Program-made: the position numbers and the translations under genes
The notes under the pieces: model-generated
The model's database searches: none
What the model saw: only the letters and a program-made list of their open reading frames with translations
Told to the model about the DNA's origin: nothing
Shown here: positions 8,661-17,500 of the stretch, piece by piece
Layout: every line of letters starts with the position of its first letter
Position numbering within the stretch: position 1 is the first letter of the stretch
Assembly (NCBI GenBank): GCA_003282435.1
Contig: QBZG01000004.1
Coordinates: 1-64,000 of the forward strand
DNA from: SAR116 cluster bacterium AG-335-B03
GTDB lineage: Bacteria; Pseudomonadota; Alphaproteobacteria; Puniceispirillales; Marisalimonadaceae
Direction of reading: 5' to 3'
DNA: 64,000 nucleotides

Positions 8661-9335
8661 TTGTTTGATTTTCGTTTTTTTGAAATATATAGGTCATCAG
8701 AATATTTACAATTAATTCTTGATGGCATTTTAATAAGCTCAAGTTTAACGATTGCCTCTGGTTTTTTAGGTTTTATTATTGCCTTTTTTTTAGCAGCTAT
8801 GATTTATTGGAAATTTTTTCCTTTAAATTTTTTTTCAATTTGTTGGATTGATTTTATTAGAAACACTCCATTAATAGTTCAATTATTTTTTGTAACTTTT
8901 GGTTTACCGCTAATATTTGAGTATGTATGGCCATTTTGGGCACATGCATTGCTGGCTTTAACTATAAATTTTACTGGTTATTTTGGCGAAATTTTGAGAT
9001 CAGGTTATAATTCAACCCCAAAAAATCAGCTAGAAGCTGCTTACTCTTTAAATTTGAATAAGATAACAATTTTTAGGAAAATTGTTCTTCCACATACACT
9101 CATTAAAATGTTTCCTTCATTATCAAGTCAATTTATTTTTATTTTTTTAACAACAGGAATTATTTCTGAAATAGGCGTTAACGATCTTACTCATGCAGGT
9201 CTATATATAGATAGTAGAATCTTTAGGACGTTTGAAATATTTATCATTTTATCAATGTTGTATGTATCGCTTTCTTTATTATTTAAGTCTTCATTAGAAA
9301 TTATTTTCAATAGAACATTAAAAAAGAGAATGTAA
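8661..9335 (+). CDS. Polar amino-acid ABC transporter permease (HisM/GlnP family), first of pair
   Basis: The 224-residue membrane protein has about five hydrophobic segments and the EAA loop (EAAYSLNLNKITIFRKIVLP) that docks on the ATPase. The FIRNTPLIVQLFF stretch is typical of the polar amino-acid permease family. The start is the TTG at 8661, with GGGGA upstream. It is directly followed by a second permease without a gap and then by a periplasmic binding protein. No ATP-binding gene belongs to this cluster, so an ATPase must come from elsewhere, for example AapP. Confidence 0.83.
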   Translation: MFDFRFFEIYRSSEYLQLILDGILISSSLTIASGFLGFIIAFFLAAMIYWKFFPLNFFSICWIDFIRNTPLIVQLFFVTFGLPLIFEYVWPFWAHALLALTINFTGYFGEILRSGYNSTPKNQLEAAYSLNLNKITIFRKIVLPHTLIKMFPSLSSQFIFIFLTTGIISEIGVNDLTHAGLYIDSRIFRTFEIFIILSMLYVSLSLLFKSSLEIIFNRTLKKRM

Positions 9336-10019
9336 TTGCAAGATTTATTAATAAACATATTTGATAAACCATTAGGGATAATTTTAACTCAACTGATATT
9401 GGCGACTAGATTTACAATTTATTTATCATTAATTGCTTTTCTGGGGGGAGGATTAGTTGCTGTAATAATAACTTTTTTAAGAATATATCCATCTAAAATT
9501 CTTAACCATATAAGTTTTTGTTATACATGGTTGTTTCAATCTCTTCCTCTTTTAATGCTGTTATTTATAATTGGGCTTGGTATTCCAAGGTTTATTGGTC
9601 AAGACTTCGATCCTTGGTACGCTGCAAGCATATCGTTGATAATATTTACCTCGGCTTACTTATCAGAAGTTTGGCGAGGTGCAATTATGGCAATCCCTTC
9701 TGGTCAATGGGAGGGAGGAGTAGCTCTTAATCTAAACTTTACGCAGACATTAAGGCTTATCATTATACCACAAGTTTATAAGTATAGTATTGCTCCTACA
9801 GTAAGCTTTCTTATTCAAATTATAAAAGGAACTTCTCTTGCTTATATAATTGGCTTTCAAGATTTAATGTTATTAGGGAAAAGGTGGGCTAACGCTCCTG
9901 TAATAGGTTCAGAACCATTTATAATTTTTCCTATAATGGCAGTTTTGTATTTCTGCCTATGTTACCCCCTGGCCATTTACGCCAAATATTTAGAAAAAAA
10001 ATACATCATTGAAAATTAA
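9336..10019 (+). CDS. Polar amino-acid ABC transporter permease, second of pair
   Basis: The 227-residue protein starts with TTG right after the stop of the first permease. It has five hydrophobic segments, the SLPLLMLLFIIGLG stretch and an EAA loop (GGVALNLNFTQTLRLIIIPQ). With the upstream gene it would form the heterodimeric membrane channel of a polar amino-acid importer. The same transcript likely continues into the binding-protein gene, whose ribosome site lies at 10027-10032. Confidence 0.83.
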   Translation: MQDLLINIFDKPLGIILTQLILATRFTIYLSLIAFLGGGLVAVIITFLRIYPSKILNHISFCYTWLFQSLPLLMLLFIIGLGIPRFIGQDFDPWYAASISLIIFTSAYLSEVWRGAIMAIPSGQWEGGVALNLNFTQTLRLIIIPQVYKYSIAPTVSFLIQIIKGTSLAYIIGFQDLMLLGKRWANAPVIGSEPFIIFPIMAVLYFCLCYPLAIYAKYLEKKYIIEN

Positions 10020-10038
10020 TTTATTGAAAGGAAAAAAA

Positions 10039-10824
10039 ATGTTTTCAAAAAAAATAATTTATAGTTTTTTATTAAGTCTATTTTTTCTAAGTTTTTCAGC
10101 TAATTCCGCTGACCTTAATGGTATATTAAAAAGTGGTGAAGTTAAAATTGCTGTACCAGAGGCTTTTGCGCCTTTTGGCTCAGTTGGGAAAACTGGTGAA
10201 CATGAAGGTTATGATGTTGACGTTGCAAAACTTATTGCAAAAGACTTGGGAGTCAAACTTAAAATAGTACCTGTTGTTTCAAAGCAAAGAATACCTTTTC
10301 TTGAAACAGATAAGGTTGATTTAGTAATATCTACAATGGGAGCTAATCCTTCTAGAGCTAAGTCAATTAATTTTTCTAGTGCCTATGCACCATTCTATTC
10401 AGGAGTATTTGCACCCTCTACAATTAAAGTTTCTTCGTACAAAGATTTAGATGGTCTCACAATAGGAGTAACTGGAGGAACTCTAGAGGATTTAGAACTT
10501 ACTAAAATGGCTCCTAAAGGTGCTAAAATAACAAGATTTGGTGATAATGCTGCTACTTTAAGCGCTATTAAATCAAAGCAAGTTCAAGTGCTCGTCGCAG
10601 GTAATACTGTTGCAGCTTCTGTAACTGAAGCAAATCCAGACTTTGATTTAGAGAGGAAGTTTATTATCAAAGATAGTCCTTGTTTTATAGGTGTTAAAAA
10701 GGGAAATGAAGATTTATTGAGATGGGTAAACGTTTTTATACTTCATAAAAAGCTGGGAGGGGCTTTAAATAAAATCTCTCAAAAATGGCTTGGTCAAGAT
10801 CTTCCTGCATTACCATCATTATAA
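10039..10824 (+). CDS. Periplasmic amino-acid-binding protein (SBP family 3)
   Basis: I choose the ATG at 10039, preceded by AAAGGA at 10027-10032, giving 261 residues. An upstream start at 10009 overlaps the permease and would put extra residues before the signal peptide. The N-terminus (KK, a hydrophobic core, then SANSA) is a Sec signal peptide with likely cleavage before DLNGIL. The mature part shows the family-3 pattern: VKIAVPEAFAPFG, GYDVDVAKLIAKDLG, and DLVISTMGANPSRAKSINFS. It binds a polar amino acid or related compound and delivers it to the two permeases upstream. An intrinsic terminator follows. Confidence 0.86.
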   Translation: MFSKKIIYSFLLSLFFLSFSANSADLNGILKSGEVKIAVPEAFAPFGSVGKTGEHEGYDVDVAKLIAKDLGVKLKIVPVVSKQRIPFLETDKVDLVISTMGANPSRAKSINFSSAYAPFYSGVFAPSTIKVSSYKDLDGLTIGVTGGTLEDLELTKMAPKGAKITRFGDNAATLSAIKSKQVQVLVAGNTVAASVTEANPDFDLERKFIIKDSPCFIGVKKGNEDLLRWVNVFILHKKLGGALNKISQKWLGQDLPALPSL

Positions 10825-10833
10825 AATTAACTT

Positions 10834-10874
10834 AAAAGATGTCTGATAAAATTACATTTTCAGGCATCTTTTTT
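10834..10874 (+). terminator. Rho-independent terminator after the amino-acid-binding protein gene
   Basis: A 13-bp stem with one G-T mismatch position (AAAAGATGTCTGA at 10834-10846 against TCAGGCATCTTTT at 10860-10872) runs into a T run. It lies 9 bp after the stop codon and closes the three-gene importer operon. Confidence 0.8.
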
Positions 10875-11039
10875 ATAAAAAATAATTAAAGCATAGGATA
10901 TAAAGCAATTAATCAATTTTAAATTAAAATATACGTTTCGAATTATTTTTTTTACTTTTTAATGCTTCTATGAAATTGACTATTAAATTTCAAATAGATA
11001 AAATTAAAATAAGTATAATATCAATGAAACATTTTAATA

Positions 11040-11485
11040 ATGTATAAACTTGATACTGATAATAAAGATCATGATTCTATAATATTTTGGTTTAAAACTT
11101 GGGAAAATAAAGTCCAAAATAAAGATTTTGAATCAGCTAAAAATCTTTTTGGAAATGATGTTGTTAGTTTTGGTACTTGGATGAATGTAGTTGAAGGTTT
11201 AGAAAAACTTTGTGCTAACCAATGGAAAAGTGTTTGGCCAACTATTAATAATTTAAATTCTTGACCGACACACTTTATATTCAAATCTCTCCTGACAGAT
11301 TACTTGCTAACTCTATTTTAGTTTGGGTCTCTACAGGGTATAAAAAAAATGGCAGTTCTTTTAAAAGAAATGGAAGGGCAACAGTTACGCTAAAGAGGAT
11401 TAATATAAACGATGCTTGGAAGTGCATACATACACATTTTTCATTGAATCGTGGTATTCCTCAAAAATCTTATGGTGGTATTTAA
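11040..11485 (+). pseudogene. SnoaL/NTF2-like domain protein broken by a frameshift
   Basis: Two consecutive frames together make one SnoaL-like polypeptide. The first, 11040-11264, carries IIFWFKTWENKVQNKDFES and VSFGTWMNVVEGLE. The second, from about 11250 to 11485, carries QISPDRLLANSILVWVSTG, RNGRATVTLKR and WKCIHTHFSLNRG. The break is a single-base slip in the AATAATTTAAATTCTTGACC stretch around 11244-11263. An NTF2-like cone fold of about 150 residues would result if the frame were restored. The family includes small-molecule-binding proteins and isomerases, and no function can be assigned. It could be a sequencing or assembly error rather than a real pseudogene. Confidence 0.75.
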
Positions 11486-11539
11486 ATAAAATTATTAAAT
11501 TTATAGCTTTTAGTATATTTTGCTAATATTGCTAAAAAT

Positions 11540-11616
11540 CGGGCCATAGCGCAGCTTGGTAGCGCGTCCGTCTGGGGGGCGGAAGGTCGTGGGTTCAAAT
11601 CCCGCTGGCCCGACCA
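11540..11616 (+). tRNA. tRNA-Pro(GGG)
   Basis: Acceptor arms CGGGCCA/TGGCCCG are followed by encoded ACCA. The anticodon stem TCCGT/GCGGA encloses a CTGGGGG loop, with anticodon GGG at 11574-11576. The T arm is GTGGG-TTCAAAT-CCCGC. It reads proline CCC and, by wobble, CCU. Confidence 0.95.
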
Positions 11617-11652
11617 TTAATCATCAAAAAAGATTTCGAATGAAAACTACAT

Positions 11653-12537
11653 ATGTTACTAACGAATAATAATTCAAATATTCCTCTTGGAGTTTCCTTT
11701 TCCGTAACTGAAGTTATATGCACGATAACTATAGCCAGTTTAGTAAAACTGATAGCAGGTGATCTTTCAGTTTTTATGGTTTTATTTTTTAGATATTTGT
11801 TTTGTATCCCTTTGTTAATGATAACGGCATATTTTCAACGCAAATCATATGCGTTTCAAATAGAATCTAAATCTGGTCTGATGATTAGGACTATAACTGG
11901 TTTAGGCTCTTTTGGATGCTTGTTTGCGGCACTTCAATTTATAGATCTAAGCCTTATGACTACTTTATTTCAAACAATGCCAATATTTATTACCTTACTT
12001 GCACCTATTGTCATAAAGGAAGTTGTTGGATGGTTTAGACGAATAATAGCTTTAATTGGATTTATAGGAGTAATCCTAATACTTGATCCTTTAAAAGAAA
12101 ATTGGTTTAACTTTGGATTAGTGTTTGGTGTTTTTTCACCTTTTTTTGGAGCACTTATGACGCTATCTGTTAGAAAACTTGGTCAAACAGATCACCCTGC
12201 AACTACAGCATTATGGTATAATATATTCGGAGCCATAGTTTTCTTAGTTATTTGTATGTTAATAAAAACTGAATGGCCTGATTATGATCAGGTTCTAATT
12301 GTTTTGATTGTTATTGGTGTGGTTTCTAGCTTGCAACAAATTTGTTTAGCATATAGCCTGAAGTTAGCACCAGCAAGCCTGTTGGCTCCTTTAAGATATA
12401 TATCAGTTCCAATTGGTATTTTGATAGGTGTTCATTTATTCAATGAATCCTTAACTTCAACTTTTTATATTGGAACTTTAATAATAATTTCCTGTTCATT
12501 AATTATTATAAGAAGAGAAACTCAAAAAAAATCATAA
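11653..12537 (+). CDS. DMT-family transporter (EamA domains)
   Basis: The 294-residue protein is almost entirely hydrophobic, with about ten predicted membrane helices arranged as two EamA repeats. Each half shows the usual small-residue-rich helices, and the second half contains SLQQICLAYSLKLAPASLLAPLRY in its typical position. Members of the drug/metabolite transporter superfamily export or import small metabolites across the inner membrane. The substrate cannot be told from the sequence. The gene follows tRNA-Pro and is followed closely by the phosphatase gene. Confidence 0.8.
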   Translation: MLLTNNNSNIPLGVSFSVTEVICTITIASLVKLIAGDLSVFMVLFFRYLFCIPLLMITAYFQRKSYAFQIESKSGLMIRTITGLGSFGCLFAALQFIDLSLMTTLFQTMPIFITLLAPIVIKEVVGWFRRIIALIGFIGVILILDPLKENWFNFGLVFGVFSPFFGALMTLSVRKLGQTDHPATTALWYNIFGAIVFLVICMLIKTEWPDYDQVLIVLIVIGVVSSLQQICLAYSLKLAPASLLAPLRYISVPIGILIGVHLFNESLTSTFYIGTLIIISCSLIIIRRETQKKS

Positions 12538-12562
12538 AAAAGTTTGTAGGATTTATAATGCC

Positions 12563-13141
12563 TTGTATTTTAAACTAATGTTCAGATCACTTTTAATATC
12601 TATTTTTTGCATTTTATTAGGCAACAACACTCATGCAAGTGAAGATTACATTTTAATAGAAAACTTTAAAAAAGCCAGTCACAACAAAATAATTTTTATG
12701 AGACACGCTTTGGCACCTGGAAACGGAGATCCTTCAAATTTTAAGATAGATGATTGTTCTACTCAAAGAAATCTTGATGTGAATGGGATTTACCAAAGTG
12801 AGATGATAGGAGAAATTTTTAAAAAATTTCAAATAACATTTACAAAAATTTTTTCAAGTTTTTGGTGTAGGTGTAAAGATACTGCATCATTCTTAAAAAT
12901 AGGTAAATTTTTTACTCACAAAGGTCTTAATTCTTTTTACCAAGGACATGTTAATAGAGATGAAACGCTAGCTGGGCTAAATAAATTGATTAGCAAACTC
13001 CAAATAATAAAAGGCACTTATTTGATGGTTACTCATTATGTGGTAATTCAAGCTTTTACTGGGATTTCATTACCAAGTGGGGGAATGGTAGTTTATGATA
13101 TGGAAACAAAAAATTCATACCATTTAAAATTAAATGATTAA
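12563..13141 (+). CDS. Exported histidine phosphatase family protein
   Basis: The phosphoglycerate-mutase fold is seen in the RHALAPGNGDP motif with the catalytic Arg47-His48, WCRCKDTA as the second arginine-bearing loop, and MVTHYVV with His158 near the end. A hydrophobic N-terminus ending in NNTHA suggests a Sec signal peptide, so the enzyme is probably periplasmic. The start could be the TTG at 12563 (TAGGA lies at 12547-12551) or the ATG at 12578; both keep the signal peptide. The substrate is unknown. The stop overlaps by 4 bp with the convergent gene. Confidence 0.77.
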   Translation: MYFKLMFRSLLISIFCILLGNNTHASEDYILIENFKKASHNKIIFMRHALAPGNGDPSNFKIDDCSTQRNLDVNGIYQSEMIGEIFKKFQITFTKIFSSFWCRCKDTASFLKIGKFFTHKGLNSFYQGHVNRDETLAGLNKLISKLQIIKGTYLMVTHYVVIQAFTGISLPSGGMVVYDMETKNSYHLKLND

Positions 13142-13614
13142 TTTTTATTTTTATCATTTTCATTAATAATCTCATAATCTCCATCAATTACTTCATTATT
13201 TTGAGATTTAGTTTTAAATCTTTTCATAGTCTGTTCTCTGTTAGTATTAGTATACTCATCAAAATCATTATCTTTCTTTTCTGTGTTTTTTGCACCCATT
13301 TTAAAGTTAAGAATTTGTTTAGGAAAAATAAAAAGAAGACTTGGTAAAGTGAATAAAATAGCAAATATTAGATGCCACTCTAGTACGTTTATAATACCAA
13401 AAAAAACACCAATAGTTAAAAGTAAAAAAGTAAACCTATAAAAAATACCAAATAAGATAATTACCCAGGCGAAAAAAGTCCCATATTTATATGGTTCCAT
13501 AATATATTGTATACCTAGAAATCCAACAATCACATAAAAACAAAAAAGAGCTATTATAATCCCAATTGTTATTAATCCAAATTTAAGTAAGTTTGTCTGT
13601 CTTAATATATACAT
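13138..13614 (-). CDS. Hypothetical inner-membrane protein with acidic/polar tail
   Basis: The 158-residue protein is not recognised. The first 105 residues contain about four hydrophobic helices. The last 50 are highly charged and end in VIDGDYEIINEN, a short G-D/E-Y-E-type tail also seen on some small bacterial membrane proteins. It lies 13 bp after another unknown envelope gene on the same strand, so the pair is probably co-transcribed. The polar tail is likely cytoplasmic. No reaction is suggested. Confidence 0.6.
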   Translation of the reverse strand: MYILRQTNLLKFGLITIGIIIALFCFYVIVGFLGIQYIMEPYKYGTFFAWVIILFGIFYRFTFLLLTIGVFFGIINVLEWHLIFAILFTLPSLLFIFPKQILNFKMGAKNTEKKDNDFDEYTNTNREQTMKRFKTKSQNNEVIDGDYEIINENDKNKN

Positions 13615-13627
13615 AATATTCCATCTA

Positions 13628-14113
13628 TTATTTTTTAAATATTAATTTACCATCGTATTTTTTTAAATAGAAAATTTTTTTACCTGCCCAGAAGCACTTT
13701 TTTTCATCAGGTTTAGCTTCAACGTAATCTGTTTTATCTGTTAGGTGAAAGACTTGACCGCAACCTAAAAAGGTTAATATTAACTTACTATTTTCAAACT
13801 TTACTTTGTCCTCTCTACCTTGTCTTATCGTAATAAAGCTTAAGTTGCTTTGAAAACATTGACCAATTTTATTTTTTTTACAATTTGTTTCCTGACTATC
13901 AATCACTGATATATGTGCCGCAATATTGTTCGAGAAAATGAAACCGTCATTATCTAGCATGTTACAATTATCAGTTGGCTCTTTAGTTTTACCAGAGAAT
14001 TCACATTCAAACCATGCACCATCTAATTTATCAATACCAAACACGTTAAAGTTTAAATTTAAAAATAACAAAGTTATTAATATTAATAATTTATTAGTTT
14101 TTATAAAATACAT
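13628..14113 (-). CDS. Hypothetical secreted cysteine-containing protein
   Basis: The 161-residue protein is not recognised. It has a clear N-terminal signal (KTNKLLILITLLFLNLN) and a mature part with seven cysteines (in ECEF, DNCNM, TNCKK, GQCFQ, LGCGQ and KKCFW among others). It probably folds with disulfides in the periplasm. Its beta-rich, charged pattern suggests a small globular domain. It lies upstream of the membrane-protein gene in the same direction, so the two may act together at the envelope. Confidence 0.6.
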   Translation of the reverse strand: MYFIKTNKLLILITLLFLNLNFNVFGIDKLDGAWFECEFSGKTKEPTDNCNMLDNDGFIFSNNIAAHISVIDSQETNCKKNKIGQCFQSNLSFITIRQGREDKVKFENSKLILTFLGCGQVFHLTDKTDYVEAKPDEKKCFWAGKKIFYLKKYDGKLIFKK

Positions 14114-14207
14114 AAATTTACTCTTTTGATTTTACAACTTAGATTTTATAATTAATTATACACATATAACCATATATTTATTAAAAAAAATAAATTTGGA
14201 GATTAAT

Positions 14208-15092
14208 ATGATTATAGAAACAAGAACTGAATCCCCAGACTTTGTCGGGTTTGTTTCTGAAGTGGATTTAAAAAAAGATTTGGATAATAATATTGTAAAA
14301 GAGATTGATAATGCTATTAATAAATTAACTGTTTTAGTTTTTAGAAATCAAAATATAGATGATTATGAACAGGTAAAATTTACTAAATATTTTGGTGAAA
14401 TCGAGGCTTCTGGAAATAAATCTAACATTACTAAAGCGCAGGATAGAAGATTGTCTACAGATTTAGCAGACGTATCTAATCTTGATAAAAACAATAAACC
14501 CTTTACTCAAGATGATCCAAGAAGAATATTTAACTTAGGTAATCGTTTATGGCATACCGACAGCTCCTTTAAAGAAATTCCTGCAAAATATTCTCTTCTG
14601 TCAGCTAGAAATGTATCTAAAGTAGGAGGTAATACAGAGTTTGCGGATATGAGAAATGCTTATGATAGTCTAGAGAACAAAACTAAAAATAAAATCGATA
14701 AAATGATTTGCGAACATTCTTTGATATATTCCCGACAAAGATTGGGTTTTGACATGGTTAAAGAGTTATCATTAGATGAAATTAAAAATTTTACTCCTGT
14801 TGAACAACCTCTTGTCAGAAAAAATAAATTAACTAATAGGAAAACAATTTTCTTATCGAGTCATATTGGTAAAATAAAAAATTGGATTAGGCCAGATTCA
14901 ATGTGTTTTATTGACGATTTGATTGAATATTCTACACAATTAAAGTTCAAGTATATACATGAATGGTCAAAAAATGATCTAATAATTTGGGATAATAGAC
15001 AAACCATGCATAGGGCAAGAGCTTATGATGATTTGAAAGAAAATAGGGATATGAGGAGAACAACTGTCTTGGGCGAAGAGAAATTGATCTAA
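14208..15092 (+). CDS. TauD/TfdA-family Fe(II)/2-oxoglutarate-dependent dioxygenase
   Basis: The ATG at 14208 is chosen because GGAG at 14198-14201 sits just upstream; the longer frame begins with a TTG at 14196. The protein has 294 residues. The iron-binding facial triad is visible as H116-x-D118 in LWHTDSSF and His268 in TMHRARAYD, followed by RDMRRTT, where the 2-oxoglutarate-binding arginine lies. Family members hydroxylate taurine, 2,4-D and many other small acids. The neighbours do not reveal the substrate. It is convergent with metC, with 4 bp between stops. Confidence 0.85.
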   Translation: MIIETRTESPDFVGFVSEVDLKKDLDNNIVKEIDNAINKLTVLVFRNQNIDDYEQVKFTKYFGEIEASGNKSNITKAQDRRLSTDLADVSNLDKNNKPFTQDDPRRIFNLGNRLWHTDSSFKEIPAKYSLLSARNVSKVGGNTEFADMRNAYDSLENKTKNKIDKMICEHSLIYSRQRLGFDMVKELSLDEIKNFTPVEQPLVRKNKLTNRKTIFLSSHIGKIKNWIRPDSMCFIDDLIEYSTQLKFKYIHEWSKNDLIIWDNRQTMHRARAYDDLKENRDMRRTTVLGEEKLI

Positions 15093-15096
15093 TTTT

Positions 15097-16284
15097 TTAA
15101 AGTTTTAAGAAGTTTCTTAAGACTTTTATTCCATTTTTGAAGTCATTTAATAAATCATTTATATTTTCTGAGCCAGTGTAAATCCTTAGATAAACACCTT
15201 TCGGGATATAACTTGTTTTAATCTTTCTAGATTCTGAAACATTCATCATTGATACTAAACTTGAGTATCCTCCCCAAGAAGAGCCAATTCCAAAAATTTC
15301 AAGACTATTAGCTAATTTATTAACTGCTTCTTCAGAGATATTGTCATTAAATTCGATAGCAAAAAGACCAGATGCACCTTTAAAATCTCTTTTCCATAAT
15401 TTATGATCAGGATGTTGAGTTAAAGCAGGATGCATTACATATTTTACTTCTTTAAGATTTTCCAAAAATTTAGCTAATTTTAGACTGTTATATGATGATT
15501 GTTCCAATCTTAAAGGAAGTGTTCTTAAACCTCTAAGAGACATGAAAATATCGTCAGGGCTAACATAAACTCCAGCGTTTTTAGTCCACCTTTCAATTCC
15601 TACGAGATCATCATTATTTGCAAGAACTACCCCCATCATAATATCAGAATGACCAGAGATGTATTTTGTTATGGCTTCAATTACAACATTAACACCAAAA
15701 TCAAATGGATTGAAATAAATTGCAGTAGCCCAAGTATTGTCTATTAAAGATTTTAATTCATATTTTTTACAAATTTCCATAACCTTAATTATGTCAATTA
15801 CTTCAAAAGTATATGTACCAGGGCTTTCTAAATAAATTGCCTTTGTATTATTTTTGATAAGGGTTTCTAAATTTTTTAAATCTCTTGAGTTGTAAAAATC
15901 ATAATCGATATTCAATCGTGGAAATTCTTCTTTAGCAAATCGTCTAGTTGATCCATATACAGAATCAGGTAACAAAATATGATCGCCAGATTTTATTAAT
16001 GACATTAATCCAGTTGTAATAGCATTCATTCCAGACGAAGCAAGAACACATCCTTCTGCACTATATATTGAAGAAATTGCCTTAATCAATGACTCTGAAG
16101 TAGGCGTCCCATTTCTTCCATAAGTATATTTTAAATCTTTATTTTTGTAAGACTCCATTGTCTTGTTTAAAATAGTGCTCGTTCTATATACTGGAGGTGA
16201 AGGTATACCGTGGTTTTCATGAGGATTTTTTCCAACATGTGAAGTAATTGTTTCTACATATAAATTTTTATCATCTTGTTTCAT
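15097..16284 (-). CDS. metC: Cystathionine beta-lyase
   Basis: The 395-residue fold-type I PLP enzyme belongs to the Cys/Met metabolism family. It has YGRNGTPT near residues 55-62, SSGMNAITTGL around 83-93, DNTWAT at 182-187 and the PLP lysine K207 in AITKYISGHSD. Cystathionine beta-lyase cleaves cystathionine to homocysteine, ammonia and pyruvate on the way to methionine. In alphaproteobacteria this gene is commonly found divergent from aapJ, as here. Cystathionine gamma-lyase or another family activity cannot be fully excluded. Confidence 0.82.
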   Translation of the reverse strand: MKQDDKNLYVETITSHVGKNPHENHGIPSPPVYRTSTILNKTMESYKNKDLKYTYGRNGTPTSESLIKAISSIYSAEGCVLASSGMNAITTGLMSLIKSGDHILLPDSVYGSTRRFAKEEFPRLNIDYDFYNSRDLKNLETLIKNNTKAIYLESPGTYTFEVIDIIKVMEICKKYELKSLIDNTWATAIYFNPFDFGVNVVIEAITKYISGHSDIMMGVVLANNDDLVGIERWTKNAGVYVSPDDIFMSLRGLRTLPLRLEQSSYNSLKLAKFLENLKEVKYVMHPALTQHPDHKLWKRDFKGASGLFAIEFNDNISEEAVNKLANSLEIFGIGSSWGGYSSLVSMMNVSESRKIKTSYIPKGVYLRIYTGSENINDLLNDFKNGIKVLRNFLKL

Positions 16285-16430
16285 TGATTATTAAATGAAC
16301 CTAATTTCCGATTTCTAAATTAATATTGATATAATTTTATCCCAATTAATATTTAATCTATAAACATTTAAAAAAATTTTTTTATTTTTATCTTGAAACT
16401 ATACTAAATAAGAACGAAAGTACTAACAAA

Positions 16431-16447
16431 ATCATGATTATCATGAA
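16431..16447. promoter_or_regulatory. Near-perfect palindrome upstream of aapJ, possible operator
   Basis: ATCATGAT and ATCATGA flank a single T and form a 17-bp imperfect dyad that ends 25 bp before the aapJ start codon. The position in the 187-bp metC-aapJ divergent region suggests an operator for a dimeric regulator or an mRNA 5'-end element. No regulator gene lies adjacent. Confidence 0.35.
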
Positions 16448-16471
16448 AATTTTTAATAGTGGAGAAATAAC

Positions 16472-17494
16472 ATGAAAACAAAAATACTTTTAGCAGCTGC
16501 GACTGCTGGAGTGATGTTTGCTGGATCCGTTTTAGCAAGCACTTTAGACGATGTAAGAGCAAGAGGTAAGTTAAACTGTATTATTAATACTGGTTTAGCT
16601 GGTTTTGCTGCACCTGACGATAAAGGAAAGTGGACTGGTTTTGATGTCGACTTTTGTAGAGCAGTAGCAGCAGCAACATTAGGTGATGCAGATAAAGTTA
16701 ATTACACGACTGCAACTGGTAAAACACGTTTTACAAAATTAGCTGCAGGTGAAGGTGAAATACTCTCAAGAAATACAACATGGACATTTTCGAGAGATGT
16801 TGATTTATCACAAACTTTTGTTGGTGTCAGTTATTATGACGGTCAAGGTTTTATGGTTCCAAAAGCTTTAGGTGTTAAATCTGCTAAAGGTTTGGACGGA
16901 GCATCAGTATGTATTCAAACTGGTACAACTACAGAATTAAACCTTGCTGAATTTTTTGCTGGAAATGGAATGAAATATAATCCTGTTCCTATTGAAACGA
17001 ACGCAGAAGCACAAGAACTATATAAAGCTGGAAGATGTGATGTGTATACAACTGATGCTTCAGGACTATATGCAACAATGTCAAGTTTTGATAAACCTGG
17101 TGATCATATGGTTTTACCTGAGATTGTATCAAAAGAGCCTTTAGGTCCTGTTGTAAGACATGGTGATGATCAGTGGGCTGATATTGTAGCTTGGACTTTA
17201 AGAGCTATGATGGCAGGAGAAGAATTAAATATAACTTCATCTAACGTAAAATCTTTAGCAGCAAAAGATAACAAAAATAAAGAAATTAATCGTTTGTTAG
17301 GTAAAGATCCTTTACAAGGTCTCTCAAAACTTGGTTTGTCAGCTGATTGGGCTGTTCAAGTTATAAGTCAAGTTGGAAACTATGAAGAGGTATTTGAAAA
17401 GAACCTTGGTATGAGTACACCTTTAAAAATTGCCAGAGGTGCTAATCAACTTTACAAAGATGGTGGTCTTTTCTACATACCACCAATCAAATAA
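16472..17494 (+). CDS. aapJ: AapJ, periplasmic general L-amino-acid-binding protein
   Basis: The 340-residue precursor has a signal peptide (about 22 residues, ending VLAS) and the AapJ-type pattern TLDDVRARGKLNCIIN, GFDVDFCRAVAAATLG, LSRNTTWTFSRD, and a C-terminal YIPP. A GGAG ribosome site lies at 16461-16464. AapJ captures a broad range of L-amino acids for the AapQM channel. It leads the aapJQMP cluster and is separated from aapQ by a hairpin terminator, so its mRNA is probably made in excess over the membrane components, as expected for a binding protein. Confidence 0.93.
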   Translation: MKTKILLAAATAGVMFAGSVLASTLDDVRARGKLNCIINTGLAGFAAPDDKGKWTGFDVDFCRAVAAATLGDADKVNYTTATGKTRFTKLAAGEGEILSRNTTWTFSRDVDLSQTFVGVSYYDGQGFMVPKALGVKSAKGLDGASVCIQTGTTTELNLAEFFAGNGMKYNPVPIETNAEAQELYKAGRCDVYTTDASGLYATMSSFDKPGDHMVLPEIVSKEPLGPVVRHGDDQWADIVAWTLRAMMAGEELNITSSNVKSLAAKDNKNKEINRLLGKDPLQGLSKLGLSADWAVQVISQVGNYEEVFEKNLGMSTPLKIARGANQLYKDGGLFYIPPIK

Positions 17495-17500
17495 TTATAG

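Noticed and set aside
10009..10038. Longer N-terminus for the amino-acid-binding protein
   Set aside because: It overlaps the permease gene, and the ribosome site and signal peptide fit the ATG at 10039.
16285..16471. Classical sigma-70 promoter for aapJ
   Set aside because: TTGAAA and TATACT hexamers at 16393-16405 are nearly adjacent rather than 16-18 bp apart, so I could not support a -35/-10 pair.
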